Below, one piece after another: positions 24,901 through 37,810 of a DNA stretch of 64,000 bases. The position numbers and the translations under genes are program-made. The notes beneath the pieces were generated by a model. It was not told where the DNA came from, ran no database searches, and saw only the letters and a list, made by a program, of their open reading frames with translations. Origin of the DNA: Pleodorina starrii (Eukaryota > Chlorophyta > Chlorophyceae > Chlamydomonadales > Volvocaceae); assembly GCA_030267565.1 (NCBI GenBank), contig BRXU01000037.1, forward strand, positions 1-64,000, in the 5' to 3' direction. How positions within the stretch are numbered: the stretch's first letter is position 1; each line of letters starts with the position of its first letter.

Positions 24901-27900
24901 ACCGGGCACCGGGCACCGGGCACCGGGCACCGGGCACCGGGCACCGGGCACCGGGCACCGGGCACCGGGCACCGGGCACCGGGCACCGGGCACCGGGCAC
25001 CGGGCACCGGGCACCGGGCACCGGGCACCGGGCACCGGGCACCGGGCACCGGGCACCGGGCACCGGGCACCGGGCACCGGGCACCGGGCACCGGGCACCG
25101 GGCACCGGGCACCGGGCACCGGGCACCGGGCACCGGGCACCGGGCACCGGGCACCGGGCACCGGGCACCGGGCACCGGGCACCGGGCACCGGGCACCGGG
25201 CACCGGGCACCGGGCACCGGGCACCGGGCACCGGGCACCGGGCACCGGGCACCGGGCACCGGGCACCGGGCACCGGGCACCGGGCACCGGGCACCGGGCA
25301 CCGGGCACCGGGCACCGGGCACCGGGCACCGGGCACCGGGCACCGGGCACCGGGCACCGGGCACCGGGCACCGGGCACCGGGCACCGGGCACCGGGCACC
25401 GGGCACCGGGCACCGGGCACCGGGCACCGGGCACCGGGCACCGGGCACCGGGCACCGGGCACCGGGCACCGGGCACCGGGCACCGGGCACCGGGCACCGG
25501 GCACCGGGCGCACCGGGCACCGGGCACCGGGCACCGGGCACCGGGCACCGGGCACCGGGCACCGGGCACCGGGCACCGGGCACCGGGCACCGGGCACCGG
25601 GCACCGGGCACCGGGCACCGGGCACCGGGCACCGGGCACCGGGCACCGGGCACCGGGCACCGGGCACCGGGCACCGGGCACCGGGCACCGGGCACCGGGC
25701 ACCGGGCACCGGGCACCGGGCACCGGGCACCGGGCACCGGGCACCGGGCACCGGGCACCGGGCACCGGGCACCGGGCACCGGGCACCGGGCACCGGGCAC
25801 CGGGCACCGGGCACCGGGCACCGGGCACCGGGCACCGGGCACCGGGCACCGGGCACCGGGCACCGGGCACCGGGCACCGGGCACCGGGCACCGGGCACCG
25901 GGCACCGGGCACCGGGCACCGGGCACCGGGCACCGGGCACCGGGCACCGGGCACCGGGCACCGGGCACCGGGCACCGGGCCGGGCACCGGGCACCGGGCA
26001 CCGGGCACCGGGCACCGGGCACCGGGCACCGGGCACCGGGCACCGGGCACCGGGCACCGGGCACCGGGCACCGGGCACCGGGCACCGGGCACCGGGCACC
26101 GGGCACCGGGCACCGGGCACCGGGCACCGGGCACCGGGCACCGGGCACCGGGCACCGGGCACCGGGCACCGGGCACCGGGCACCGGGCACCGGGCACCGG
26201 GCACCGGGCACCGGGCACCTGGCACCGGGCACCGGGCACCGGGCACCGGGCACCGGGCACCGGGCACCGGGCACCGGGCACCGGGCACCGGGCACCGGGC
26301 ACCGGGCACCGGGCACCGGGCACCGGGCACCGGGCACCGGGCACCGGGCACCGGGCACCGGGCACCGGGCACCGGGCACCGGGCACCGGGCACCGGGCAC
26401 CGGGCACCGGGCACCGGGCACCGGGCACCGGGCACCGGGCACCGGGCACCGGGCACCGGGCACCGGGCACCGGGCACCGGGCACCGGGCACCGGGCACCG
26501 GGCACCGGGCACCGGGCACCGGGCACCGGGCACCGGGCACCGGGCACCGGGCACCGGGCACCGGGCACCGGGCACCGGGCACCGGGCACCGGGCACCGGG
26601 CACCGGGCACCGGGCACCGGGCACCGGGCACCGGGCACCGGGCACCGGGCACCGGGCACCGGGCACCGGGCACCGGGCACCGGGCACCGGGCACCGGGCA
26701 CCGGGCACCGGGCACCGGGCACCGGGCACCGGGCACCGGGCACCGGGCACCGGGCACCGGGCACCGGGCACCGGGCACCGGGCACCGGGCACCGGGCACC
26801 GGGCACCGGGCACCGGGCACCGGGCACCGGGCACCGGGCACCGGGCACCGGGCACCGGGCACCGGGCACCGGGCACCGGGCACCGGGCACCGGGCACCGG
26901 GCACCGGGCACCGGGCACCGGGCACCGGGCACCGGGCACCGGGCACCGGGCACCGGGCACCGGGCACCGGGCACCGGGCACCGGGCACCGGGCACCGGGC
27001 ACCGGGCACCGGGCACCGGGCACCGGGCACCGGGCACCGGGCACCGGGCACCGGGCACCGGGCACCGGGCACCGGGCACCGGGCACCGGGCACCGGGCAC
27101 CGGGCACCGGGCACCGGGCACCGGGCACCGGGCACCGGGCACCGGGCACCGGGCACCGGGCACCGGGCACCGGGCACCGGGCACCGGGCACCGGGCACCG
27201 GGCACCGGGCACCGGGCACCGGGCACCGGGCACCGGGCACCGGGCACCGGGCACCGGGCACCGGGCACCGGGCACCGGGCACCGGGCACCGGGCACCGGG
27301 CACCGGGCACCGGGCACCGGGCACCGGGCACCGGGCACCGGGCACCGGGCACCGGGCACCGGGCACCGGGCACCGGGCACCGGGCACCGGGCACCGGGCA
27401 CCGGGCACCGGGCACCGGGCACCGGGCACCGGGCACCGGGCACCGGGCACCGGGCACCGGGCACCGGGCACCGGGCACCGGGCACCGGGCACCGGGCACC
27501 GGGCACCGGGCACCGGGCACCGGGCACCGGGCACCGGGCACCGGGCACCGGGCACCGGGCACCGGGCACCGGGCACCGGGCACCGGGCACCGGGCACCGG
27601 GCACCGGGCACCGGGCACCGGGCACCGGGCACCGGGCACCGGGCACCGGGCACCGGGCACCGGGCACCGGGCACCGGGCACCGGGCACCGGGCACCGGGC
27701 ACCGGGCACCGGGCACCGGGCACCGGGCACCGGGCACCGGGCACCGGGCACCGGGCACCGGGCACCGGGCACCGGGCACCGGGCACCGGGCACCGGGCAC
27801 CGGGCACCGGGCACCGGGCACCGGGCACCGGGCACCGGGCACCGGGCACCGGGCACCGGGCACCGGGCACCGGGCACCGGGCACCGGGCACCGGGCACCG

Positions 27901-29992
27901 GGCACCGGGCACCGGGCACCGGGCACCGGGCACCGGGCACCGGGCACCGGGCACCGGGCACCGGGCACCGGGCACCGGGCACCGGGCACCGGGCACCGGG
28001 CACCGGGCACCGGGCACCGGGCACCGGGCACCGGGCACCGGGCACCGGGCACCGGGCACCGGGCACCGGGCACCGGGCACCGGGCACCGGGCACCGGGCA
28101 CCGGGCACCGGGCACCGGGCACCGGGCACCGGGCACCGGGCACCGGGCACCGGGCACCGGGCACCGGGCACCGGGCACCGGGCACCGGGCACCGGGCACC
28201 GGGCACCGGGCACCGGGCACCGGGCACCGGGCACCGGGCACCGGGCACCGGGCACCGGGCACCGGGCACCGGGCACCGGGCACCGGGCACCGGGCACCGG
28301 GCACCGGGCACCGGGCACCGGGCACCGGGCACCGGGCACCGGGCACCGGGCACCGGGCACCGGGCACCGGGCACCGGGCACCGGGCACCGGGCACCGGGC
28401 ACCGGGCACCGGGCACCGGGCACCGGGCACCGGGCACCGGGCACCGGGCACCGGGCACCGGGCACCGGGCACCGGGCACCGGGCACCGGGCACCGGGCAC
28501 CGGGCACCGGGCACCGGGCACCGGGCACCGGGCACCGGGCACCGGGCACCGGGCACCGGGCACCGGGCACCGGGCACCGGGCACCGGGCACCGGGCACCG
28601 GGCACCGGGCACCGGGCACCGGGCACCGGGCACCGGGCACCGGGCACCGGGCACCGGGCACCGGGCACCGGGCACCGGGCACCGGGCACCGGGCACCGGG
28701 CACCGGGCACCGGGCACCGGGCACCGGGCACCGGGCACCGGGCACCGGGCACCGGGCACCGGGCACCGGGCACCGGGCACCGGGCACCGGGCACCGGGCA
28801 CCGGGCACCGGGCACCGGGCACCGGGCACCGGGCACCGGGCACCGGGCACCGGGCACCGGGCACCGGGCACCGGGCACCGGGCACCGGGCACCGGGCACC
28901 GGGCACCGGGCACCGGGCACCGGGCACCGGGCACCGGGCACCGGGCACCGGGCACCGGGCACCGGGCACCGGGCACCGGGCACCGGGCACCGGGCACCGG
29001 GCACCGGGCACCGGGCACCGGGCACCGGGCACCGGGCACCGGGCACCGGGCACCGGGCACCGGGCACCGGGCACCGGGCACCGGGCACCGGGCACCGGGC
29101 ACCGGGCACCGGGCACCGGGCACCGGGCACCGGGCACCGGGCACCGGGCACCGGGCACCGGGCACCGGGCACCGGGCACCGGGCACCGGGCACCGGGCAC
29201 CGGGCACCGGGCACCGGGCACCGGGCACCGGGCACCGGGCACCGGGCACCGGGCACCGGGCACCGGGCACCGGGCACCGGGCACCGGGCACCGGGCACCG
29301 GGCACCGGGCACCGGGCACCGGGCACCGGGCACCGGGCACCGGGCACCGGGCACCGGGCACCGGGCACCGGGCACCGGGCACCGGGCACCGGGCACCGGG
29401 CACCGGGCACCGGGCACCGGGCACCGGGCACCGGGCACCGGGCACCGGGCACCGGGCACCGGGCACCGGGCACCGGGCACCGGGCACCGGGCACCGGGCA
29501 CCGGGCACCGGGCACCGGGCACCGGGCACCGGGCACCGGGCACCGGGCACCGGGCACCGGGCACCGGGCACCGGGCACCGGGCACCGGGCACCGGGCACC
29601 GGGCACCGGGCACCGGGCACCGGGCACCGGGCACCGGGCACCGGGCACCGGGCACCGGGCACCGGGCACCGGGCACCGGGCACCGGGCACCGGGCACCGG
29701 GCACCGGGCACCGGGCACCGGGCACCGGGCACCGGGCACCGGGCACCGGGCACCGGGCACCGGGCACCGGGCACCGGGCACCGGGCACCGGGCACCGGGC
29801 ACCGGGCACCGGGCACCGGGCACCGGGCACCGGGCACCGGGCACCGGGCACCGGGCACCGGGCACCGGGCACCGGGCACCGGGCACCGGGCACCGGGCAC
29901 CGGGCACCGGGCACCGGGCACCGGGCACCGGGCACCGGGCACCGGGCACCGGGCACCGGGCACCGGGCACCGGGCACCGGGCACCGGGCACC
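18976..29992 (-). repeat. (GGGCACC)n heptamer satellite, right half
   Basis: About 11.0 kb of the reverse-complement unit. Variants are dense from 19.0 to 20.15 kb (including ACCGCGCACC-type units near 19.61-19.67 kb) and sparse after that; isolated ones lie near 20532, 21030, 22029, 22449, 23036, 23319, 23534, 24038, 24540, 25508, 25980 and 26219. From about 26.22 kb to 29.99 kb every unit is perfect, a pure run of about 3.8 kb or 540 units. Confidence 0.98.
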
Positions 29993-31417
29993 AGCCGTTG
30001 ACCATGGCTCGTGCCTGCGTGTTGCTGAGTAGCAGCTGTACCCAGCTGCACAGCTGCGGGCCCGCCCCCATCGTCTCCATTGCGGCCAGCAGGAAGCCAC
30101 GGTCCACCGTGTCGTATGCCTTCGCGAAGTCCAGGAACGCCAGGAGGCCCCGGCGGTTCTGCTTGCGGAGGAGGTGGGATAGGTGGCGCAGGAACATCAC
30201 GCTGGCCCCGATGAGTCGTTTGGGGAGGAAGGCCGATTGTTCGGGGGAGATGACGCTTCCCAGGGCTGGGCCCAGGCGGTTGGCCAGCACCTTGGCGAGC
30301 AGACGGTAGTCTGAGCACAGCAGCGTGATGGGGCGGTAGTTACCGGGCTGTTTGGGGTCGCCCTTCTTGTAGAGCACCGTGATAACGCCCTCAAGGAAAC
30401 CGGCCGGCACCTGCCCCGTCATGCCAATGGCGGTGAATAGGCCGGCCATGGTGGGGCCAATGGCGGACCAGAACTTGCGGTACAGGTCGGCTGGGATGCC
30501 GTCCCATCCTGGTGCCTTGCCGGGCTGGCTCTTGACCAGCGCGACTCGCAGCTCTGCTGCCGTGATGGTTTGGAGCCCAGCTGCTCATCCGCCTCAGTGG
30601 GGAGCCTGATGTTGGCCGCAGACAGCTGTGCTAGCACCGCCTGTCGAGCATCGGGGCTGACGAAAGTGGGTGTCCGGCAGATCTCGGCCCAGAAATCCGC
30701 TACGACCTGCGGCAGTTGTGCTGGATTGGTGACCAGGCGACCGGTGCGTGCTTGGAGCGCGACTGGGGCGGGCTGTTGCTCGGCCGTCTGGGCTTGCAGG
30801 AATGCTGTCAGGGCGGGGCCGGCCCGCTCACCCGCCCGGAGCCAATGGGCGCGTGTTTCTTTCGCTGCCTTGCGGCCGTCCTCTTGGTGTGCCCTGACTA
30901 AGGCCGCCTGTGCCTCCGCTAATTGCTGCAGCGGCTGGGGTGCTGTGGGCGCTGCATCAACTGCCTGCTGGGCCAGCTGAACCGCTGTGAGTGCCTCCCG
31001 GGCACGGGTGCCGGGCCGCTGCCTGCGTTGCTGTGCTGCTTTGTTGAGCCGGTGGGCCAGGCTGGCGAGGCGGCGTTTGAAGCCCGGCCACCACGCGATC
31101 AGGCCTGCCGGATTGTTCTCGGCAGAGGGCGCCTCCGCGCACTGGCTGCGGATCCAGGCGTGCTGCCCCTGTCCCTGTCCTCGCTGCGAGTTTGGGAATT
31201 GCTTGGCTCCTCTCTCTTTGGCTCCCTGCTGTGGTTTTGGGTTTCTCGCCAGGTGGTGTGGCTTGCCGGTCGGGCTCTTTCGGCTTCCCTGTCCTTGTAA
31301 CGTCACTCGAGGAAAAAAAGCCCCCTCGGAGGGGTAGAGCCGCTGGGCCATCCGGCTTTGCACTGCCGTGGGGCCCCTTGGGCAAGGGTTCAGCCACCCC
31401 GAACCGACCGTACCCAT
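29993..31417 (-). pseudogene. L1-like LINE ORF2 fragment, right arm
   Basis: Mirror copy of 5088-6513 with the same frameshift (near 30570) and the same truncation point at the satellite. The boundary reads AMVNGW in this arm and AMVYGW in the left arm; the Asn version is probably ancestral. The YxDD box is absent. Confidence 0.85.
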
Positions 31418-32229
31418 GGCTGATTGTCACGCAGTCCGAAATCGGTGATTTTCTTTCGAAGTCGTGCACCCATCGCGTGAGTCGAATTGCGAGTTGTGCA
31501 TCACTGATTAGCTTTCAAGGTCGTGCAGGCAAATAATTACAACCCTGGACAACAACCCGTTTCGCCTCAGAACCGTAGACCTCTGTTGCCGCCTGATACA
31601 CGCCAAACACAGCTGTGAATTACAGCTCACTGCCCGCATCCTCCTCCCTGTAACTCTCCCCCGTGCTCTCCCACGCCCCCTCCTCTCTTCCGAACTCCCC
31701 ATCACTCTCAACCTGCTGGCCCCTTCCCCAACATCCTCGCCGTTGCCATACTCCTCCCTGTCGCTGCCTCCCTACCCGCTGCCATGCTCTTGTCGGCCTC
31801 AACCCGACCCCGCGAGCCGCCGCCTTTGCCAGCAAAGGCAAGCTGGCAACCGCACGGGGCCAAAGTAGGGACGTGCCGATTGGTGGAGGGCAAGGTTGGT
31901 CGCGGTATGTCAGGGGAGGGTCAGACGACGGAATGGTGTAAGGGAGACAGCAAGTCATGATGCATAGCAGGTCAGGATCGCACATCCCAGCCTGCACAGC
32001 CCTGGGTCCCTCTGAACGGACTTCGTTGCCCCTTGACACTGCGGTGCTGTTCTACCATATGCCGGCCCCGCCCTCATGGTCGGCCGTCGTTGCAGTGGTA
32101 CCCGGCCCGACCTGCGGATTAGAGCTGTCCTGTGTACCGCAGCATTGAGGGGAGCATCCCGCGACGGCCCCCACCCCTCGCCCATCGGCATGGGCAACAT
32201 GGCGGTGGTGCTCGATCCGCCCGTGGCAT
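31418..32229. other. No gene recognised, right arm
   Basis: Mirror of 4261-5087 with several substitutions and indels. No coding or RNA gene was recognised. Confidence 0.5.
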
Positions 32230-33337
32230 TCCGCTGCTGTGCTCGTGTAAGGGAGCCGGCAAACACGCCAGTCGGCCGGGCTAGCTGCCGCCATGTCCAT
32301 CCATTCCACCCTGCCCAATAAGCAAGGGTGAGCCGGTGAACGTGCAAGGCAGCAAAGGTCAACGGCGGGGTTGCCGACTGGTGTCGGGCTGGGTTGGGTA
32401 CGGCAGGGAAAGCCGGGCGTCGAAGGCACTGCAGGTCAGGGAAACGGTGTGTCCCCGGGTTCCTCCAATTGAGCTGCATTGCCCCAGACATTCCACCGCT
32501 GTGCTCACGTGCCTCTCCGCCCCCTCTCCGCACATCCCAGCCTGTGCTCACGTACCTCTCCGCCCCCCGCACCGCACCGTCCCGTCCCACCTGGTATGCG
32601 CCTGCTCGGTCGTGCCGGTCAGCCGGGCTAGCTGCTGCCTTGTCCATCCGTTCCACCCTGCAAAAGAGGAAAGGGCAAGCCGGCGAGCATCCAAGGCAGC
32701 AAAGGTCAACGACGGGGTTGCCGACTGGTGGCCGACTGGGTTGGATACGGCAGAGAAAGCCGGGCATGGAAGGCACTGCAGGTCAGGGGAACGGCGTGTC
32801 CTCGGGTTCCTCCAATTGAGCTGCATTGCCCCGCTGTGCGCACGTACCTCTCCGCCCCCCGCACCGTCCCCTCCCACCTGATATGCGCTTGCTCCTGCAC
32901 GCCAGTCGGCCGGGCTAGCTGCTGCCGTGTCCATCCGTTCCACCCTGCACAAGAAGAAAGGGCGAGCCGGTGAACGCGCAAGGCAGCAAAGGTCAACGAC
33001 GGGGTTGCCGACTAGTGGCGGGCTGGGTTAGGTACGGCAGGGAAAGCCGGGCATCGAAGGCACTGCAGGTCAGGGGCTCGGTGTGTCCCCGGGATCCGCC
33101 GATTGAGCTGCATTGCCCCGCTGTGCGCACATACCTCTCCGCCCCCGCACCGTCCCCTCCCACCTGGTATGCGCTTGCTCGGTCGTGCCAGTCGGCCGGG
33201 CTAGCTGCTGCCGTGTCCATCCGTTCCACCCTGCACAAGAAGAAAGGGTGAGCCGGTGAACACGCAAGGCAGCAAAGGTCAACGACGGGGTTGCCGACTG
33301 GTGGCCGGCTGGGTTGGGTACGGCAGAAGGGAAGGGG
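32230..33337 (-). repeat. Tandem array of about four ~290-bp units, right arm
   Basis: Mirror of the left array, with cores ending at 33231, 32945, 32658 and 32321. Pairing sums go from 36492 to 36498, 36497 and 36511, so indels between the arms are concentrated in this array. For example the left arm has an extra T and a CCCCG insertion near 3450-3480 that the right arm lacks. Confidence 0.75.
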
Positions 33338-34091
33338 CGCCCTGCTGGGAAACTATGCTTGAGTCGAGGGGCGGCAACTGTCGCTTGGGAAGGTTCCGCA
33401 AGGTTCCATACGTACATAGACGGAAGAGTCACGCCTGGCTGCTGGTCTGGGCGCTGTAGCAGCCGTGCGACAGGTCGACAGTGCGGCGCTAGGCTATAAG
33501 AGCCTAAGCTACACCTGCACAAACAACTCGAGTGGCCTTTAGCAACTAAAACTGCTACAGGCGCCTGGAGCTCCTCAAGACGGTCATCATCAGGAACGAA
33601 AGGAGAGCCCCAAGGCCCCACCTGGCACAACAAAACCGCGCACAACTCCACCGCCCATGCGTGGTCCCCGGAACCGACCCCCCGGAACGACACGACAGGA
33701 AATGTTCGCCGTTCCAAGTACGGTATGTTACCACGGGACGCTATCTATGGTGGGACACACTCCACCCCTTAGCCACCACCAGCCTTGCTACTTGCGGGGC
33801 ATCCCGGCCCCCACCCACCACACACCTACCCACACACACACACAACGCATTGCCAAACAATGACGGACTTTGACCCGTGCCTGCCTGCCTGCCTGCCAGG
33901 CGACCTGCGTGGTGACATACACGCCATCGATCGATGCTAGCTCCACTAACGTGCCATCGATCCACGCAGTTCCACATCCAAGCGTCACACTACTACCATA
34001 CGTAGTTTTCTAGAGCATGCATGCCTCAGGGCAAACGAAGTAACATGCTGTGCCGGCCCCGCCGGTCAAATGAACTCCGTCGCTCGCTCAC

Positions 34092-36600
34092 CGGTAAGGG
34101 CGCTGTTGACCACCTCACTGTGCATGTCGTCTGCTGGCAGGTGCGTGGAGATTTCCCATGCCGGGGGGGTGCACAGCGCTGGCTGGGTGGCATTGGTTTC
34201 CCGAGCCACGAACTCAATCCTGCAGGGCACGCAGCGAGGCATAGACACAAATAGGAGGGGCGGGGCGGGGCGGGGCTCAGAGGGTACGTAGGTGCGACAT
34301 ACATGCATGTGGTACGGCATGTGGTACGGCATACATGTGCGCTGCGTATGTATGTAAGGACACGCACGCAGGTTGATTGTTGCCGGACCCTATGCTTCAT
34401 TCGTCACGCACCGGACATACATCGAGAAGCATGGCAGTCACAGCACACATACATATATATATAATATATATATATATATATTATATAGTCAAGGGCAACC
34501 TAACTGTTCGTTCACGTACATAATGGGCTACAATCGATGCATTTGCCCCACTCATATTGAAGTCCGTCCCCCCCCCCTCGCTGCGGTATATATATGTAAT
34601 CGCCACTTACCAGAGTGTTGACGACTAAGCGTCCGAACTATCTATCCTACTACGGTAGCAATAATCTAGCAACCGAAGTGGGGCACGTGTGGGACACGAC
34701 GGACCAGCAGCCATGCATACGCAGTAACGACAGGATGTCGCCGACCGTTTTATTGCACATTCCAGCAACAGAACCCTATCCTGGATGGATTCCCGGCTCT
34801 CACGTACACACCAGGTAGAATTCCGAACGAGTCTGTTGATGCTGGCACTGAAGCCCAGGTCCACATCAAACATGGCCGAGAGCGGGGTTGTGGCGCCCAG
34901 CATGGCCGCGTTGCGCATTACATTGGTGGGCATGATTGCGGCCAGCGGCCTGTCGTACAGCCGCTCCGCGAACAGCATCAGTCGCAGGTGGCAGGTGTCG
35001 TTCTGTCGCTCCATCCGCTCAAAAAGGTCCTGCATGTGCGGCACGCACCAGCGGGCATACCGACATGGATGGGCAGAACAATCAAACGACAAGCAATTCC
35101 ATCCTGTGATGACGTACACTCAGGATGATGATTGAACAGAGACCTACGTCGGGTACCCGCCGCAAGCAGCAGAGACCCGCCCAACACAAACGAATAAAGG
35201 AGTCTTTGCCGTACATCACATTAGTCAGCAGTCAGCCACGTAGTACAATAACAGTGCTTGCAACAGATGGAGGAACAGCACGCGCGCGATGGGCTACGTA
35301 CGACCTCTGCACGCAGGCCGAGAGCTAGTGAGGCATGCACACATACAGGAGAACGAACACAGGATGGATACCCCCTGCTGCAGGTGTGTGCGTGGTGCAT
35401 ACGTAGCTCTTCATCCGTCGGGTAGTTGAGCATGGCATCTGTTCAGGTCGGACGTGCGTGCGTGGTCACGGAACCCTTACGCACCTGCAACAGCTTCCGC
35501 GCATCGGCAACCGGACCCTTCGGCTCAGCTTGAAGCAAGCGACGATTACCAGCCTGGGTCGCAGGATCACACAGGCAACGAGCCTTCAGTGACGGCGGTC
35601 CGAGTAGTATGCGTAAAGGCAGGGACATTCGCTGCTTACGTGCTGCTGCTGGCAATCTGAAATACAGCGTACGTAATGATACCAATGGAAACTAACCAAT
35701 ACAATCGATGGGGAATCTATCGGTGTGGGCGAGGAGCAAGGACGGCGACCGACCATCGGCCCATCCATCCATCCAGCAGGTAGGCCCTTTATTTACGGTA
35801 CTCTTGAAGTCCAGCAGCGCACGCTGCTGCCAGGATACTCGCCACTGTGCAGCGCCCGCTCCGTCCAACGGCCCTGCACAGCCCTTCATCATCGATCAAC
35901 GACAATTTCCCGTGCGTGCGAGCCCCTGCTGTCTCCCGTCCATTGTGCGTCACTACGCAGGCCACGCAGGCCAGCAGTGCAATCGTACATCCTGCTTCGT
36001 TTGAGTCTGGAGGAGCCAGATAGATAGATGGAAGCCATCTACGAGACGTCGTGGTACGGTACTCTAGGTACGTAGGAGCGAGCGAGGGTAAAGCAATTTG
36101 TCTGTCTCGGCTCGCACGTACGTACGCACCCGCAGCTTGTGCCGCTGTCCGCCGCCTGCCCCCCTCTCCTGCTGTAGGCGCCTGCCCGCTCCGCCCGCCC
36201 CTCGGTCGACCGCACCACCCGTCGCCACGAAATTGCTGCCGAGGTTGGGGTCATCCTCCAGCATCAGTGGGATGTACACCGCAGCAGATAGAGGTCCCGC
36301 ATAGCCGCGGCACCTACGAAACAGGACAGAGCAGGGCCGCCAATCAGTCAGTCGGTGCGCCAGCAGGCAGATCGATAGAGGGCACATTCGTTCATGAAAG
36401 TGGATGGGCAAGGGTCATGGACGGATGGAGCAGCATGGCCGTGCATTCGCATTCCCACCGCAAACGACGGAATGCCTGGGCACGCACTGATGACTTACTG
36501 CGCCTCCAGCATACTCAGTCGATCCAGGGATGTCATCGTGAAAACTGTCAAGTTGATGTCACTTTCTCGTGCTGACCACCATGCGTCCACCATGTATATC
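34092..36600 (-). CDS. GT49-type (LARGE/B4GAT1-like) glycosyltransferase, right copy, partial exons
   Basis: Mirror copy of the exons at 179-2400: 36219-36313 (donor uncertain), 34812-35029 and 34092-34219, with identical translations. It has one more exon, 36600-36499, lying almost wholly outside the visible mirror. That exon reads INLTVFTMTSLDRLSMLEAQ after a CTACAG acceptor and stops at a GTAAGT donor, leaving two bases that join in phase to CRGYAGPLS. This recreates the GT49 N-terminal signature (a T-x-x-x-x-S-x-D-R-x-x-M-L-E core). The protein is probably a Golgi type II membrane glycosyltransferase, by family; the signal anchor is not seen. Whether this copy is functional depends on 3' exons I could not find before the tandem repeat. 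Confidence 0.63.
34448..34488. repeat. (TA)n microsatellite, right arm
   Basis: Mirror of 2004-2044. No length difference is visible between the arms, which is unusual for a dinucleotide repeat if the two arms have evolved apart for long. Confidence 0.9.
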
Positions 36601-37737
36601 CTGTAGCGAGATACCAACAAGCGAACGCATCGAGATAACGGACTCTCTCTGAAGGCAGGTGCGTGCGCGAGCTTAAGAACGGCGGTAGTCAAAGCACGGC
36701 ATGGGATTCACTTCCGAGATAGATAGAGGGGCACCTATCTACATGCCGGGCGTGAGGGAAGGGACTGTACGGCTCCCTTTAATATATAATAACAATCACG
36801 TCAGTGCGGTCTGGTTATGGTATGTAGGGGCGGCACGGCTACTGTGCTCGCTTGGAGCATGGTGTCGTATGGGTGCGGACTGCATGCATGGCTGCAAGCT
36901 TGGGGTTGATGTTATTGTTATTGCGTGCGTGATCCTCATCTATCACCCATGCCGGCCACATTATTCAAGTGCTCTCATAGCAGCAGCAGGCTGGCTGCCG
37001 GGCCGCTGCTGCATGTTGGCATTCCGCCCAGCCCAGCCCAGCCGGGTGCTGCAGAAGCCGGGCGGGTGCCAATCAACAGGGGGCGGGGCGTTACAGTGCC
37101 ACGCACGGCATGTTGGTTCGCAGGCGTCCACCATGGAAATTGGTCACCTCAACGACTGACCCGGATTCCGGAAAGGATTATTCCTACGTACGTACGTACG
37201 TACGTACGGCGGGGCCACTGGCCGGCATAACTGCTGGCCTGGACGAGTAAGTCCACGAGCCCTAAGTTCACGCCACGCATGCACCTCTTAGGATGTGTTC
37301 TCAAGTTGGTAAGACCGGGGGCGGATTGGGTGTAGGGTTCGGCAGGGCGTCACAGCGACGGAAACCTATTCACATATGCGACACGCAGTATCGTACTAGG
37401 AGATGAACCACGCCCGCGCCCCATCACAACCCACGGGACCCCGCCGATTATTTGTAAGAGAGTACTTTAAGTATCCGTCATCATTGCTGGTGATTTATTT
37501 CGTCACTAGGCTTTTACACGCATCGTGGAAAATTCGGCTAGCGCTTTTCGGCCACTTTGTTCACGGGGCCCAGGCACTCGCCGGCGGTCAGGGCGGAAAC
37601 TCCACAAGCTGACTCGGTTCGATTGCATCTCGAACCCACCCTCGCGGTGAAACCGCCCGAAACCACGTTGTCAGAGCCCCATAGGCGCTGTAGCTTAGGC
37701 AGCAGGCATCCAGCGGTTCGGCCCAAGTCCCTAGCAC
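36601..37737. other. Flank upstream of the right glycosyltransferase copy; nothing certain
   Basis: The 5' exons and promoter of the minus-strand glycosyltransferase should lie here, but none could be assigned. An (ACGT)n run sits at about 37185-37208. The open frames here show no recognisable domain. Confidence 0.4.
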
Positions 37738-37810
37738 TCAACTCCACCCGTACGGATTTAACGGGCACCGCCCTTTTTCCGGCTTCAAGGAAGCCGACAC
37801 CCCTTGTTCC
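37738..37810 (+). repeat. Short interspersed sequence, copy 1
   Basis: About 75 bp reading CTCAACT.. ACCCGTACG, then CCGCCCTTTTTCCGGCTTC and AAGGAAGCCGACACC, recurs in the same orientation at 44630-44710 with a few changes. The two copies lie on opposite sides of the LINE. It looks like part of a dispersed repeat family; the class is unknown. Confidence 0.7.

Larger units (their letters stand above)
29993..36491 (-). repeat. Right arm of giant inverted repeat (palindrome)
   Basis: Reverse-complement copy of 1-6513, with the same gene fragments in mirrored order and on the opposite strand. Pairing can be followed to 36491, the partner of base 1. Whether it goes on beyond 36491 cannot be judged, because the left partner lies outside the window. 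Within the L1 part the two arms differ by only a few substitutions; for example four amino-acid differences are visible between the 332-residue frames at 5088-6086 and 30419-31417. Confidence 0.93.

Noticed and set aside
6514..29992. Telomeric array or fused chromosome ends
   Set aside because: The unit GGTGCCC has equal G and C and no G-rich strand bias, and it differs from the TTTTAGGG-type telomere of Chlamydomonas. Head-to-head fusion of ends fits the geometry but not the repeat.
6514..29992. CRISPR-like array
   Set aside because: There are no spacers; the units are directly adjacent, and the context is eukaryotic.
6056..30449. Giant open frames of 3700-8040 codons on both strands
   Set aside because: They are made almost wholly of the stop-free 7-bp satellite. 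Only the short reverse transcriptase parts at the ends are real coding relics.
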